NCBI GenBank assembly: GCA_041402045.1
Contig: JAWKSZ010000033.1
Location: 13,767-77,766, forward strand
Source: JAGQRJ01 sp041402045
GTDB taxonomy: Bacteria; Planctomycetota; J058
Direction: 5' to 3'
DNA: 64,000 nucleotides
Shown: piece after piece, positions 53,791-62,591 of the stretch
Numbering within the stretch: the first letter of the stretch is position 1
How the letters are laid out: every line of letters starts with the position of its first letter
Made by a program: the position numbers and the translations under genes
The notes under the pieces: generated by a model
What the model saw: only the letters and a program-made list of their open reading frames with translations
What the model was told of the DNA's origin: nothing
The model's database searches: none

Positions 53791-54753
53791 TCAGCCAGGC
53801 TTCTTCACCTGCGCCTCCAAGGCTCCCCGGAACGCCTGAACGAGCCCGCTGATCGCGCCGGTCCGCCGGTAGAGCCCGAACCGCGGGAGCTCGAGGAACT
53901 GGCGCAGGAGCTCGGTCACGTCGAAGGCGACGGTCCCGTCCGCCCGCTTGCGCCGCCGAGGGCGACGCAGGCCGGAGAGCGGCAGGGGCACGAACGCGGG
54001 GCCGACGCCGGCCCGCACCAGGGACTCCATGGCGGCGGCGCTGGACGCCTCCGCCGCGACCTTGAGCGTCACCCCGGCCTGCTCCAGCGCCAGCTCGGTG
54101 AACCGCCGCCCCGCGCTGTGCGGCGGGTAGACGACGAAGCGCTGGTCGGCCAGCGCTCGCGGACCCGGGGCCCCGCGACGCCCCGCCCAGGCGTGGGTCG
54201 GAGGCACCACCAACGACAGCCCCAGCTCCCCCAGCGGCTCGTAGACGATCCCCCGCGGGACCTCCCCTCCGATCGCCAACGCCACGTCGGCCTGCCCCGC
54301 GCGCACCGCCGCCCAAGGCTCGCCGGCGTCGAGCTCGTCGAGGCGCAGCTCGATCCCCGGCGAGCGCGCGCGGAGGGTGGCGAACGCGGGCGCGCACAGC
54401 GGGTCGACGTAGAGCGGCTCGGCGGCGACCACGAGCAACCCGCCCTCGCCGTCCACCAGGGTCCGGAGCACGCCGTCGAGCTCCTCGAAGTAGGGCGCCA
54501 CGAACCCGTAGAGGGCGCGGCCCGCGGGGGTCAGGTGCATGCGCCGCCCGGCGGCGCGCTCGAGGAGCGACGTGCCCAAGGCCCGCTCCAGCTTGCGCAC
54601 CTGCTGGTGCAGCGCGGGCTCGGTGATCGCGTAGGGCAGCGCGGCGACCGCGCGGGCGTAGCCCTGGTGGGTGGCCACGTGAAAGAAGCCCTCGAGCTGG
54701 TGCAGGCGCACGGCCGGGGGACGAGGAGGCGAGACGGCCACGAGGACCTCCAT
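53791..54753 (-). CDS. LysR-family transcriptional regulator
   Basis: This 320-residue product starts at the ATG at 54753. The N-terminal winged helix-turn-helix is typical: LHQLEGFFHVATHQGYARAV, ITEPALHQQVRKLERALGTS, LLERAAGRRMHLTPAGRALY. The effector domain (ELRLDELDAGEPWAAVRAGQ, ADVALAIGGEVPRGIVYEPL, SSAAAMESLVRAGVGPAFVP) has the usual two-lobed pattern. A basic insert (RRPRRRKRADG) lies near the end. It is divergent from the lipase-like lipoprotein gene, which is the natural candidate for its control. The intervening 84 bases are noticeably AT-richer than the surroundings. Confidence 0.93.
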   Translation of the reverse strand: MEVLVAVSPPRPPAVRLHQLEGFFHVATHQGYARAVAALPYAITEPALHQQVRKLERALGTSLLERAAGRRMHLTPAGRALYGFVAPYFEELDGVLRTLVDGEGGLLVVAAEPLYVDPLCAPAFATLRARSPGIELRLDELDAGEPWAAVRAGQADVALAIGGEVPRGIVYEPLGELGLSLVVPPTHAWAGRRGAPGPRALADQRFVVYPPHSAGRRFTELALEQAGVTLKVAAEASSAAAMESLVRAGVGPAFVPLPLSGLRRPRRRKRADGTVAFDVTELLRQFLELPRFGLYRRTGAISGLVQAFRGALEAQVKKPG

Positions 54754-54837
54754 GAAGCAGGGCCTAATGAGTGCTTTCGTGATCTTAACCGTGTGCCCCG
54801 GGCCGAGTCCCGTACACCTGGGGCCAGGAGGTGCTTC
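54754..54837. promoter_or_regulatory. Divergent promoter region of lysR-type and lipase-like genes
   Basis: The stretch CTAATGAGTGCTTTCGTGAT, CTTAACC (about 54765-54791) is AT-rich for this genome and contains TAA and TTA ends spaced as in loose LysR boxes. A good ribosome site (CCAGGAGG) sits before 54838. No firm -35/-10 assigned. Confidence 0.35.
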
Positions 54838-55737
54838 GTGTCCGACCCCCGCCGACGTGTGCTGCCTTGGACCCTGGCGCTGGTGGTCGGGGCGAACGGC
54901 TGCGCCCCGCTCAACCTCCCGTTCCCCACCCTGGGCGGGCGCCAGCTCTGGGCAGACGAGCGGGTGGACTGCGGCTGGCGGATCCAGCGCCACGCGTGGA
55001 CGGGGCACCACCGCTTGCTGAGCCCCCGGGACGTGCGCTGGGCCTGGGGCGACTACGCGCGCTGCGAGGCGGCCCTCACGGCGGAGCTCGCCGCCGCTGC
55101 CCTCGAGCCCCGGAGCTCCCACGCGGTCGTGCTGCTCCACGGCATGATCCGCTCGCGAGCCTCGCTGAGCGCGATCGAGCGGCGACTCAGCGCCGAGGGC
55201 TACGAGGTCCTGAGCGTGGGCTACCCCAGCACCGCGGGGACCGTCTCCGAGCACGCCGCGCAGCTCTCCCGGGTGCTCCAGCGCGCTCGAGGGGTCGAGC
55301 GGGTCTCCTTCGTGACCCACAGCCTGGGGGCGCTCGTCCTCCGCACCTGTCTGGCCGAGGCCGAGGCGCCCTGGCGCGAGGGACTCGCGGTCGAGCGCGC
55401 GGTCATGCTCTTCCCCCCCAACCAGGGGGCGCACCTGGCGGAGCGGTGGGGGGACACCTGGATCTACCGTCTGGGCGGGCCCTGCGGACAGACCCTGCGG
55501 CCTCGGGAGGCGCGGGAGGTCCCGCCGCCGAGCGTTCCCTTCGTCGTCCTCGCCGGGGGCCGAGGGGACGGCGAGGGCCGGAACCCCCGGATCCCGGGAG
55601 ACGACGACGGCACCGTGGCCGTGAGCGAAGCCTACTACCCCGGCGCCGAGGCCTTCGAGGTCCTCGACGCGGGGCACACCTTCGGCATGAACGACCCCGG
55701 CGTGCTGGAGGCGATCGCGTCCCACCTCGGCCGCTGA
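54838..55737 (+). CDS. Lipase-like alpha/beta hydrolase lipoprotein
   Basis: This 299-residue product starts at the GTG at 54838 behind AGGAGG. Signal LPWTLALVVGANGC gives a lipidated Cys. The core has VVLLHGMIRSRASLSAIERR (oxyanion region), SVGYPSTAGTVSEHAAQLS, the nucleophile elbow FVTHSLGALVLR (THSLG for GxSxG), PPNQGAHLAERWG, an Asp-rich GDDDGTVAVSEAY and the catalytic His in AGHTFGM. This is the pattern of triacylglycerol-lipase/PGAP1-like hydrolases. It may act on envelope lipids. Probably under control of the divergent LysR regulator. Confidence 0.85.
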   Translation: MSDPRRRVLPWTLALVVGANGCAPLNLPFPTLGGRQLWADERVDCGWRIQRHAWTGHHRLLSPRDVRWAWGDYARCEAALTAELAAAALEPRSSHAVVLLHGMIRSRASLSAIERRLSAEGYEVLSVGYPSTAGTVSEHAAQLSRVLQRARGVERVSFVTHSLGALVLRTCLAEAEAPWREGLAVERAVMLFPPNQGAHLAERWGDTWIYRLGGPCGQTLRPREAREVPPPSVPFVVLAGGRGDGEGRNPRIPGDDDGTVAVSEAYYPGAEAFEVLDAGHTFGMNDPGVLEAIASHLGR

Positions 55738-55796
55738 ACGGACCCGCGCCCCCACGCGGCGCGGCGTCCGTGCTCTCATGAGCCGCAGGAGGACTC

Positions 55797-56114
55797 ATGC
55801 AGATCGACGACTTGGTAGAGGGGACCGGCGCGTCGCCCCAGGCAGGGCAGACCGTGGTGGTGCACTACACCGGCTGGCTCACGGACGGGAAGAAGTTCGA
55901 CAGCTCCCACGACCGCAACCAACCCTTCCGCTTCCCGCTGGGACGCGGACAGGTGATCAAGGGCTGGGACGAGGGGGTCGCCACCATGAAGGTCGGCGGC
56001 AAGCGCAAGCTCACCATTCCGCCCGAGAAGGCCTACGGCGAGCGCGGCTTCCCCGGGGCGATCCCGCCCAACGCGACGTTGGTGTTCGAGGTGGAGCTGC
56101 TCGGGATCGAGTAG
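55797..56114 (+). CDS. FKBP-type peptidyl-prolyl cis-trans isomerase
   Basis: This 105-residue single-domain FKBP starts at the ATG at 55797 behind AGGAGG. Family motifs are complete: VVVHYTGWLTDGKKFDSS, RFPLGRGQVIKGWDEGVATM, VGGKRKLTIPPEKAYGERG, PPNATLVFEVELLGI. No signal peptide, so cytoplasmic. It speeds proline isomerisation during folding. A canonical terminator follows 20 bases after the stop. Confidence 0.96.
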   Translation: MQIDDLVEGTGASPQAGQTVVVHYTGWLTDGKKFDSSHDRNQPFRFPLGRGQVIKGWDEGVATMKVGGKRKLTIPPEKAYGERGFPGAIPPNATLVFEVELLGIE

Positions 56115-56133
56115 CTCGGCTCAGAGTGCGTGC

Positions 56134-56161
56134 GCCGGCCCGCTCAGCGGGTCGGCGTTTT
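56134..56161 (+). terminator. Rho-independent terminator of FKBP gene
   Basis: GCCGGCCCGC (56134-56143) pairs with GCGGGTCGGC (56147-56156; one G-T wobble) around TCA, followed by GTTTT. It is the clearest intrinsic terminator in the window. Confidence 0.85.
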
Positions 56162-56180
56162 GCCTGTACACGGCTCGAGA

Positions 56181-56203
56181 CTCGTCCGGCGGCGCCGGAC
56201 GAG
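56181..56203. terminator. Second GC hairpin, possible terminator
   Basis: CTCGTCCGGC (56181-56190) pairs perfectly with GCCGGACGAG (56194-56203) around GGC. It could terminate minus-strand transcription from the small-peptide region. No T tract. Confidence 0.4.
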
Positions 56204-56328
56204 CCTCGTGACGCCTAGCGCAGGATCGCTAGAGGCAGACGACCTCGTCGCTGACGCGCTGGCCATCGCGGCCTCGTTCAGCTGCGTTGTCGGTAGCACT
56301 GCACGGCCAGGTTCGGCTGTGACCTGGG

Positions 56329-56406
56329 TCATACCACCGCAGGCGATATGTCGTTCCAACCGGTGAACAGGGCGGCAGCGGCAACAGCGAAAGCGATCTT
56401 CTTCAT
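56329..56406 (-). CDS. Possible short exported peptide or broken small-protein gene
   Basis: Behind GGAGATCAAG an ATG at 56406 opens MKKIAFAVAAAALFTG, a classic signal peptide, then WNDISPAVV and stop (25 residues). With one indel the frame would continue as TTYRLRWYDPGHSRTW, PCSATDNAAERG and end at VVCL (stop near 56229). It is either a tiny secreted peptide or a small gene with a sequence error. Lower-GC codons (AAG, ATC, GCT, GTT) differ from neighbours. Unproven. Confidence 0.3.
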   Translation of the reverse strand: MKKIAFAVAAAALFTGWNDISPAVV

Positions 56407-56500
56407 CTTGATCTCCGTGGGTCTCCGTGGGGGGTTGTGTTCTTGGTCCCTCTGAAAAACTCTCTGAGCATCCACGGTGCCAAACCTGCATCTCGTTGCG

Positions 56501-57502
56501 TCAACGCCCTCCAGTGGGGTGCGCGGCTCCAGAAGGCTTCACGCCAGCGGGCGATTCTGTCGCACCCCCGCCCTGCAGCCACTCCAGGGCGTCGTTCATA
56601 CCTCGAGGAAAATGAAGGATTACGCCGTAGTGGCCGCAGTCGATCCACTCCAGGCGAGGCTGGTTCATGGCCTGCCACAGCTCCTTCCCGCACTCGGGGG
56701 GGATCACCTCGTCCCGGGCCGCGCAGAGCATGAGCACGTCCTTCGGGTCGACCCGAGGCGCGAAGGTGATCGGATCGTAAGGACTTAGGTCGGGCATGAA
56801 GGGCAGATACTCCTTCGGGATCGAGACCTCCCAGGACTCGCTGAAGATCTTCTCGAGGTTCCCCCCCGGGATCACGAGGTAGGTCCGGTCGAGCCGCCGG
56901 TCGATCCCCCGCGCCACGGCGCCGATCACGGCGCCGAGGCTCACGCCCACGATCCCCACCCGCTGAGGGTCCACCTGGGGCAGGCCCCGCAGCACGTCCC
57001 CCGCGCGGATCACGTCCAGGACGGCCTGGCGGTAGCCGTGCAGGATCTTCTCCGGGTGCTTGGTGTCGGCGAAGCCCTCGGAGGTCCCCGGCTCCTTGCG
57101 CGGTCCGTAGTTGGGCAGGTCCAGGAACACGGCGGTGATCCCGTGCCCGGCGAGGTGGCGCGAGACCATGTCCTCCAGGAAGAAGCTGCCGCCGGTGTGC
57201 GCGAGCACGATCGCCGCGGGTCCGGGGCGCGAGGCGGCCCGCTTGGGGCTGTAGAGCGTGCCGGTCACCCGAGGCCAGCGCGACTGCTCGGCGGAGGGGA
57301 ACTCGATCGAGCGGCCCACGCACAGCCGGTGCGTGCGGGTCTCGCCCAGCTTCACCCGGAAGGTCTCCGCCGGTGTGCGGTAGTGCTCGAGCTGCGGCAA
57401 GGTCCCGTCGTGCCCGACCTTGGGCGCGCGCACCTCATAGCTGCTGGGTCCCTCGGCGTGCGCGAGGCCAGCGCACAGCGCCAGCGCGATCAGTCCTCTC
57501 AT
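56501..57502 (-). CDS. Exported dienelactone-hydrolase-like alpha/beta hydrolase
   Basis: This 333-residue product starts at the ATG at 57502 with the signal peptide GLIALALCAGLAHA. The core has AAIVLAHTGGSFFLEDMVSR (oxyanion region), GITAVFLDLPNYGPRK, the nucleophile elbow RVGIVGVSLGAVIGAV, an acid in CAARDEVIPPECG, and the His in IDCGHYGVIL. This is the dienelactone-hydrolase/acetyl-xylan-esterase-like group. Substrate unknown. The C-terminal tail is Gly/Pro-rich. A dispersed repeat (TCTCCGTGGGTCTCCGTGG) lies downstream near 56411. Confidence 0.85.
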   Translation of the reverse strand: MRGLIALALCAGLAHAEGPSSYEVRAPKVGHDGTLPQLEHYRTPAETFRVKLGETRTHRLCVGRSIEFPSAEQSRWPRVTGTLYSPKRAASRPGPAAIVLAHTGGSFFLEDMVSRHLAGHGITAVFLDLPNYGPRKEPGTSEGFADTKHPEKILHGYRQAVLDVIRAGDVLRGLPQVDPQRVGIVGVSLGAVIGAVARGIDRRLDRTYLVIPGGNLEKIFSESWEVSIPKEYLPFMPDLSPYDPITFAPRVDPKDVLMLCAARDEVIPPECGKELWQAMNQPRLEWIDCGHYGVILHFPRGMNDALEWLQGGGATESPAGVKPSGAAHPTGGR

Positions 57503-57669
57503 GGATCCACCTCCGCGGGCGATCTTGGCATGCGCGCCAGCGCAGAGGAAAGGCTTTCCAGGGACCGGACCCCGCCGAGGGTGGAAGCAAGTGCTTCGCA
57601 GTGCGCTGCTTAGCGCGAGCGCGCGTCAGACCCGAGGGTCGCCGAGCGAGGCAGCAAGTCGTTGCTCTA
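57503..57669. other. Short non-coding gap
   Basis: 167 bases without a supported gene. Contains AGCAAGTGCTTCGCAGTGCG, a short imperfect repeat, and nothing else I can name. Confidence 0.5.
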
Positions 57670-58305
57670 TCAGGCGTTGGAGGGGATATCGCACACCAGC
57701 AGGCACGTCGTCCCGTAGTCGCGGCGCCAGACGGCGGAGAAGCCCCAGGCGTGGAGGCGGGGGTCCGGGTAGGCGAGCTCCCGCGGGGTCTCGAAGGCCA
57801 GCCGTCCCCCGGCGAAGCGAGGATCCTGCGCGACCTCCGCGATCAAGGCCTCGACGTTCGCCTCGTGGGGGCCCGGTCGCTCGCGGAGCAGCGGGAAGGG
57901 CGGGTGCATGAACACCAGCTCGATCGGATCGCGGGGCTCCCGGGGCAAGCCTCGCGACAGGTCGTGCCGCGCGACCTTGCCGCGATCGCCGGCCTGGAGC
58001 AGCTCGAGGTTCTCGGCGAGGACCGCGAGGCAGGGGGCCGCGCGCTCGACGAAGGTGACGGCGCGCGCGCCGCGGCTCAGCGCCTCGAAGCCCAGGGACC
58101 CCGAGCCCGCGAACAGGTCGAGGGCCGCGAGGCCTTCGATCGGACCGAGCACGTTGAACAAGGCCTCCCGCACCGCGTTGCGCATGGGACGGGCGACCTG
58201 ACCCGGGGGCACCTTGAGCTTGCGCCCGCGGTGCTCGCCCGCGATCAAGCGCAGCTCCCCCGGCGGGGCGTCGCGCCCGGGGCCTCGGCGGCGGGGACGG
58301 GGCAT
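57670..58305 (-). CDS. rsmD: 16S rRNA (guanine966-N2)-methyltransferase
   Basis: This 211-residue SAM-dependent methyltransferase starts at the ATG at 58305. It has LRLIAGEHRGRKLKVPPG, PMRNAVREALFNVL, the SAM-binding LDLFAGSGSLGFEALSRGA and FVERAAPCLAVL, all characteristic of RsmD, which methylates G966 of 16S rRNA. Motif IV is VFMHPPFP where the family has DPPY or NPPF: the first residue is His here. The C-terminus GTTCLLVC is usual. It sits ten bases from the phosphoesterase gene and is co-transcribed with it. Confidence 0.88.
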   Translation of the reverse strand: MPRPRRRGPGRDAPPGELRLIAGEHRGRKLKVPPGQVARPMRNAVREALFNVLGPIEGLAALDLFAGSGSLGFEALSRGARAVTFVERAAPCLAVLAENLELLQAGDRGKVARHDLSRGLPREPRDPIELVFMHPPFPLLRERPGPHEANVEALIAEVAQDPRFAGGRLAFETPRELAYPDPRLHAWGFSAVWRRDYGTTCLLVCDIPSNA

Positions 58306-58315
58306 GGGGGGGGTG

Positions 58316-59086
58316 CTACACGCCCTTCTTCAGGCGCAGGCCGAGCTTGTTCGAGAGCCGGTCGATGTACTCGATCTTGCTCACCACCGCGTCCACGTCG
58401 TACTCGACCCGGCGGAAGGTGACCGTGTTCTCGTCCACGACCACGTAGCAGGAGCGGGTGTCGTTGTCGCGGGGCTGCCCGACCGAGCCCACGTTCACGA
58501 TCAGCTTCTCCTTGTCGATGGTGTAGGTGAAGCCGTGCTCGATCTCGGTGGGCGTGACGTAGTCGAGGTCCTCGTTGATCACGCACGGGGTGTGGCTGTG
58601 ACCGACGAACAGGATCTTCTCGAAGGAGCTGAAGATCTCGTCGAACTTCTCGTAGTTCCCGTTGTAGATGTCCTCGCGCAGGATGTACTCGATCGTCGGC
58701 TGCCGCGGGGAGCCGTGCACGAAGAACATGCCGTTGGTCTGGAAGCTCATGGGCATGGCCTTGAGGTAGTCCCAGCGGACCTTCTCGGTGCCGTCCTTGA
58801 TCAGGAGCTCGTCGCGGGTCCAGTCGATCGCCTCGCGCGCCCAGGCGTTGAAGTTCTGCGCGCCCTTGATCACCGCCTCGTCGTGGTTGCCCATGAGGCT
58901 CACGCGCACGGTCTTCATGGTCAGCTCGAGTACCTCGCGTGGCTGCGGGCCGTAGCCCACCACGTCGCCCAGGCACACGATGTCCTCGATCCCCTGGGAG
59001 CGAATGTCCGCGAACACGTTGCTCACGGCCTCGAGGTTGCTGTGGAGGTCGCTGATGATGGCGTACTTGCGCGAGTGCGAGCCCAT
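58316..59086 (-). CDS. Calcineurin-like metallophosphoesterase
   Basis: This 256-residue product starts at the ATG at 59086. All metal-binding motifs are present in order: ISDLHSNLEAV, CLGDVVGYGPQP, LMGNHDEA, VHGSPRQP, GHSHTPCVI, and NVGSVGQPRDND. It is the YfcE/MJ0936-like branch, cytoplasmic phosphodiesterases or phosphatases. The substrate is not defined. rsmD follows after ten bases. There are no membrane segments. Confidence 0.92.
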   Translation of the reverse strand: MGSHSRKYAIISDLHSNLEAVSNVFADIRSQGIEDIVCLGDVVGYGPQPREVLELTMKTVRVSLMGNHDEAVIKGAQNFNAWAREAIDWTRDELLIKDGTEKVRWDYLKAMPMSFQTNGMFFVHGSPRQPTIEYILREDIYNGNYEKFDEIFSSFEKILFVGHSHTPCVINEDLDYVTPTEIEHGFTYTIDKEKLIVNVGSVGQPRDNDTRSCYVVVDENTVTFRRVEYDVDAVVSKIEYIDRLSNKLGLRLKKGV

Positions 59087-59109
59087 GGACCCCTCCTCAG
59101 GGCTCCAGT

Positions 59110-60417
59110 CTACTCAGGCGCGCGCGTGGGAGCCACCGCAGCGTCCGGGCTCAGCGCCTCGAGCACCGCGCCGCCCGCGTCCCGCACCAGCGCCGTGGTC
59201 GCGAGCCCCGGCGAGACCGTGCGCTCATAGCGGTAGCGCGGGTCGTCCCACTGCGCCTCGTGCAGGAGGTAGCCGAGCTCGTCGTTGCCCAGCCCCGCCA
59301 GGGTGAAGGGCTGCGCGGGGCTCTGGGCCTCGAGCTCGAAGCCCAGGCGCGGGCTCGCCTCGCCGGGCACCGAGAGCGTCACCCAGTCCCCGAGCCTCAG
59401 CCCCCACACCTCGCTCGCGGTGCGCCCCCCGGAGAACTCACGCCCCGGGAGCAGCCCGCCCCAGTCCGCGAGGCCGTAGCGCCAGTTGTCCACCGCCACC
59501 TCGAGGGGCGCGCGGGCGACCACGAGCTGGAGGTCGCTCGCAGGCTCGGAGGCCGCTGCCAGGGCCTCGGCGGCGACCTCGCTCAGGGCGCGCCCGATCC
59601 GCGCCGCCTCGGAGAAGGTCGACTCGGCCTCTGCGGTGGTGACCATGGCCCCCAGCGCGCCGTTCACGTAGAGCGCGACCCCGGGCCGCCGCGCCTCGAC
59701 CCCCGCCACCAGGGCCGCGGCGAAGTCCGCGCTGACCCAGTCGTTGTCGGAGCCCAGGGCCTCCGGGTGGCAGGCGTAGTGCACGAGGGTCGCCAGCGGG
59801 GACCCGTCGAGGCGATCGAAGGCCAGGCAGGTCAAGGTGCGATCCACGCTCTCTGGGTCGCGGCGGTTGTAGGAGACCCCCTCCACCGGCGCCTGGGCCT
59901 GGCCCCAGCGCACCCGGGCGGGCTCGAGGCCCAGGAGCGCGCGGCGCGCGGCGGCCTCGACCCCGGCCTGCACCTGCTCGAGGGTGGCGTCGTCGACCCC
60001 GCTCACCAGGGGCGGCAGGCCCCACAACCCCAGGGTGTCGGGCCCCGAGTGGGTGTGGGTGGAGGTCACGAGCAGCGCGCCGGCCGGGAGCACGTCGCCC
60101 AGCCGCTCCCGGATCGCCTGCACCGTGCTGAAGTGCAGGCCGATCAGGTCGCAGGCCACGAGCACGACGCGGGCGTCGCCGACCTCGAGGGCCAGGGCCC
60201 GGGCATACAGCGGGTCGTGCACCCCCAGGCTCTCGCGCATGAGCCCGAAGCCGCCCAGCCACACCGGCGCGGAGGGGGTGATCGAGGCCCGGGCGCAGCC
60301 GACGCGCAGCGCCCCCCGGGCCTGGGCGACCCGCTCGACGGGGCCCCAGGCGCCGGGGTCGCTCGCGCAGCCGCTGATCAGGAGGACCAGCCCCAGGATC
60401 GCGCCTCGACCTCGCAT
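59110..60417 (-). CDS. Neutral/alkaline ceramidase-like lipoprotein
   Basis: This 435-residue product starts at the ATG at 60417. Signal GAILGLVLLISGC gives a lipidated Cys. The mature part has the alkaline-ceramidase N-terminal features: RVGCARASITPSAPVWLGGF, HDPLYARALALEVGDARVVL, LLVTSTHTHSGPDT (zinc ligands), LVHYACHPEALGSDNDWVSA (second ligand block) and ALYVNGALGAM. The family hydrolyses ceramide or related amide lipids. Bacterial relatives in this class are often annotated only as ceramidase-like. It lies 23 bases upstream of the phosphoesterase gene. Confidence 0.87.
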   Translation of the reverse strand: MRGRGAILGLVLLISGCASDPGAWGPVERVAQARGALRVGCARASITPSAPVWLGGFGLMRESLGVHDPLYARALALEVGDARVVLVACDLIGLHFSTVQAIRERLGDVLPAGALLVTSTHTHSGPDTLGLWGLPPLVSGVDDATLEQVQAGVEAAARRALLGLEPARVRWGQAQAPVEGVSYNRRDPESVDRTLTCLAFDRLDGSPLATLVHYACHPEALGSDNDWVSADFAAALVAGVEARRPGVALYVNGALGAMVTTAEAESTFSEAARIGRALSEVAAEALAAASEPASDLQLVVARAPLEVAVDNWRYGLADWGGLLPGREFSGGRTASEVWGLRLGDWVTLSVPGEASPRLGFELEAQSPAQPFTLAGLGNDELGYLLHEAQWDDPRYRYERTVSPGLATTALVRDAGGAVLEALSPDAAVAPTRAPE

Positions 60418-60488
60418 GCCCTCAAGCCTACCGGAAGGGCCGGGTTCTGGGTGTTTCACCCCCCTCCAGGGGCTATCCTGAGCCGCTC

Positions 60489-62591
60489 ATGCCCGGCAAC
60501 GAACGCGAACGCCATACCTCCGGCCCCCTCACGGTGGCCTCCCTCGCCTCCGCCCTAGAGTGTCTGCGCCCCACCGGCGGCCACGTGGCCGTCAGCGACG
60601 GCCGCCGCGAGGCCTACTTCGTGTTCACCATGGCCGGCGTGCGGATCGTCGTCAGCGGCTTCGCCCCGCCCTCGCTCTCCCAGTGGCTGGTCCTCGGCGG
60701 CTACGTCGACGAGACCCAGCAGGAGGCCCTGGCCAAGGCGCACCGCAGCGGACAGGACGAGCGCGAGACCCTCGTCGAGCTGGGGATCTCCCCCGACAGC
60801 ATTCGCGAGGGCGCGCGCTCCCTGGGGGTGCAGCTGCTCCTGGACTGCCTGTTCTGGCCCAAGGCCCACTTCGAGGCCGGCTCCGGGCGCCCGTATTACC
60901 TCGAGCGTCTCAAGCGCGACGGGGTCAGCGAGCGCACGCTGCCCACGCCGCTCAAGAACATGCTCCAGGACATTCACACCGCGCTGCGTGAGGTCGCGGG
61001 CGCCCGGGGGACCTTCCCCACCCTGGACGTGAGCCTGGTGACCACGAGCTCCGAGGGCGCCCGGGCGCGCCAGGAGGCGAGCGGGGACGGCCTGGAGAAG
61101 CACCTCCTGGAGTGCCTGCTCAGCCGACCTGGGATCAGCGCCCACGAGCTGCGCGCCATGCTCGGCTGCGGCGAGGCCGCGGTCATGCGCCGGGTCCACG
61201 ACCTGAGCGCGGCGGGGCTCCTGACCGCCGACCCCCGACCCCCGGCGCGGGAGGAGTGGGAGGGCCGCGCGGCCGCCACGCGCGAGCACCTCGAGGCGCA
61301 GCCGATCAACCAGCTCGTGCTGCGCCTGGCGCTGGCCGCGCTGCTCCAGCAGCTCGAGGACCCCAGCGCCGCCGCCCGCCAGCTCGACCGCGCCGGCTGG
61401 CTCCTGTTCGGCCAGCGCCGCCACGACGAGGCCCTGGAGGCCTTCAACGAGGCCTTGGCCCTGGCCCCCACGGACCTCGAGGCGCTCCAGGGCCGGGTCA
61501 GCAGCCTCACGTCCCTCGAGCGCGGGCGCGCCGCGGCGGAGGCCGCCGTCGACCTGGGCCAGCGCTACCTGGAGCACGGGCTCCCCAACCAGGCCAAGCT
61601 CGTGCTGGCCCAGGCCTGAGCACTACCCCAGCCCCCGCGCCCAGGAGCTCCTGGTGCGGGCCCTGGACTCGGCGATCGAAGCCTGGCCCGCGAGCTCGCG
61701 GAACAGCGTCCCGACCACTGCGTCGCACCGGGCGCAAGCAAGGAGGCCGACGAGCTGGCCAACCGCTACGGGCTGGAGGCTCCCTCCGTCTCCGAGCCCG
61801 CGGAGCCCAAGTCCGCGGCGCTGTTCGCCGCCCTCGCGATCGCCGCGGTCCTGCTCTGCCTCGGGCTGGCCGTGCCGGCGCGGACCGTGTTGCGCCAGCG
61901 CGACGCGCGGCGCGACCTGTCCCAGGCGCTGGTCCAGTTGGAGCTCGGGCTGCGCGAAGAGCGCGACTGGTCCGAGCTCCAGCGCCTGTTCCCCCAGGCC
62001 TGGGAGAGCCGCCCCGACGTGGGAGATCAGGTGCAGCGCCTGCGCAAGGAGCTCGCCCTGCTCGCCCAGGACGGCGCCGACGTGCCCTTCCTGCGCCAAT
62101 ACCTCAAGGCGCTGCGCTCACAGAACGCCGAGAGCCTGGCCGTCGAGCTGCACCGCAGGCTGCAGACCGTGGCCACCGAGGCGCTGCGCGAGCCCCTCAG
62201 CGCGGAGCACCGCGCGCTCATGAAGCGGATCGAGCGCGCGCGGCGCGAGGCTCGGCGCGTGCAAGGGCTCGCCACCGGCGCCGACCCCCAGGTCGCCTTC
62301 GACGCGGCTCGCAAGCTGGTGCAGGACTACCCCGACGTCCCCAGCGCCCTGGACCAGGTCTCGCTCACCGTGGAGATCCGCTCCAATCCCCCCGGCGCCC
62401 TCGTGCGCTGGCGCGGCGACAGCATGCAGTTCCGCACCCCGTTCGAGGTCGAGGTGCCCCTGATCGAGACCCGCCAGCTCGAGCTCGACCGCGAGGGCTA
62501 CAAGCCCTACCGCGCGCAGATCAACCTCCAGACCCTGGACTCGCCGCGCCCGGTGTTCGAGCTCACCCCGGGCCAGGAGGAGCGCGAATGA
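60489..62591 (+). CDS. DUF4388 (PATAN)-TPR-membrane-PEGA protein, frameshifted
   Basis: From the ATG at 60489 the first 376 residues carry a DUF4388/PATAN-like N-terminus (ASALECLRPTGGHVAVSDGR, LVLGGYVDETQQEALAKA), a winged-helix-like segment (HLLECLLSRPGISAHELRAM) and TPR units (RRHDEALEAFNEALALAP). A stop at 61617-61619 and another slip near 61705 interrupt it. In adjusted frame TPR-like helices continue, then a membrane helix (AALFAALAIAAVLLCLGLAV), a coiled part and a PEGA domain (LTVEIRSNPPGALVRWRG, LDREGYKPYRAQI) ending at 62591. The stop overlaps the kinase start (ATGA). The two parts probably form one signalling receptor with the kinase. Confidence 0.68.
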
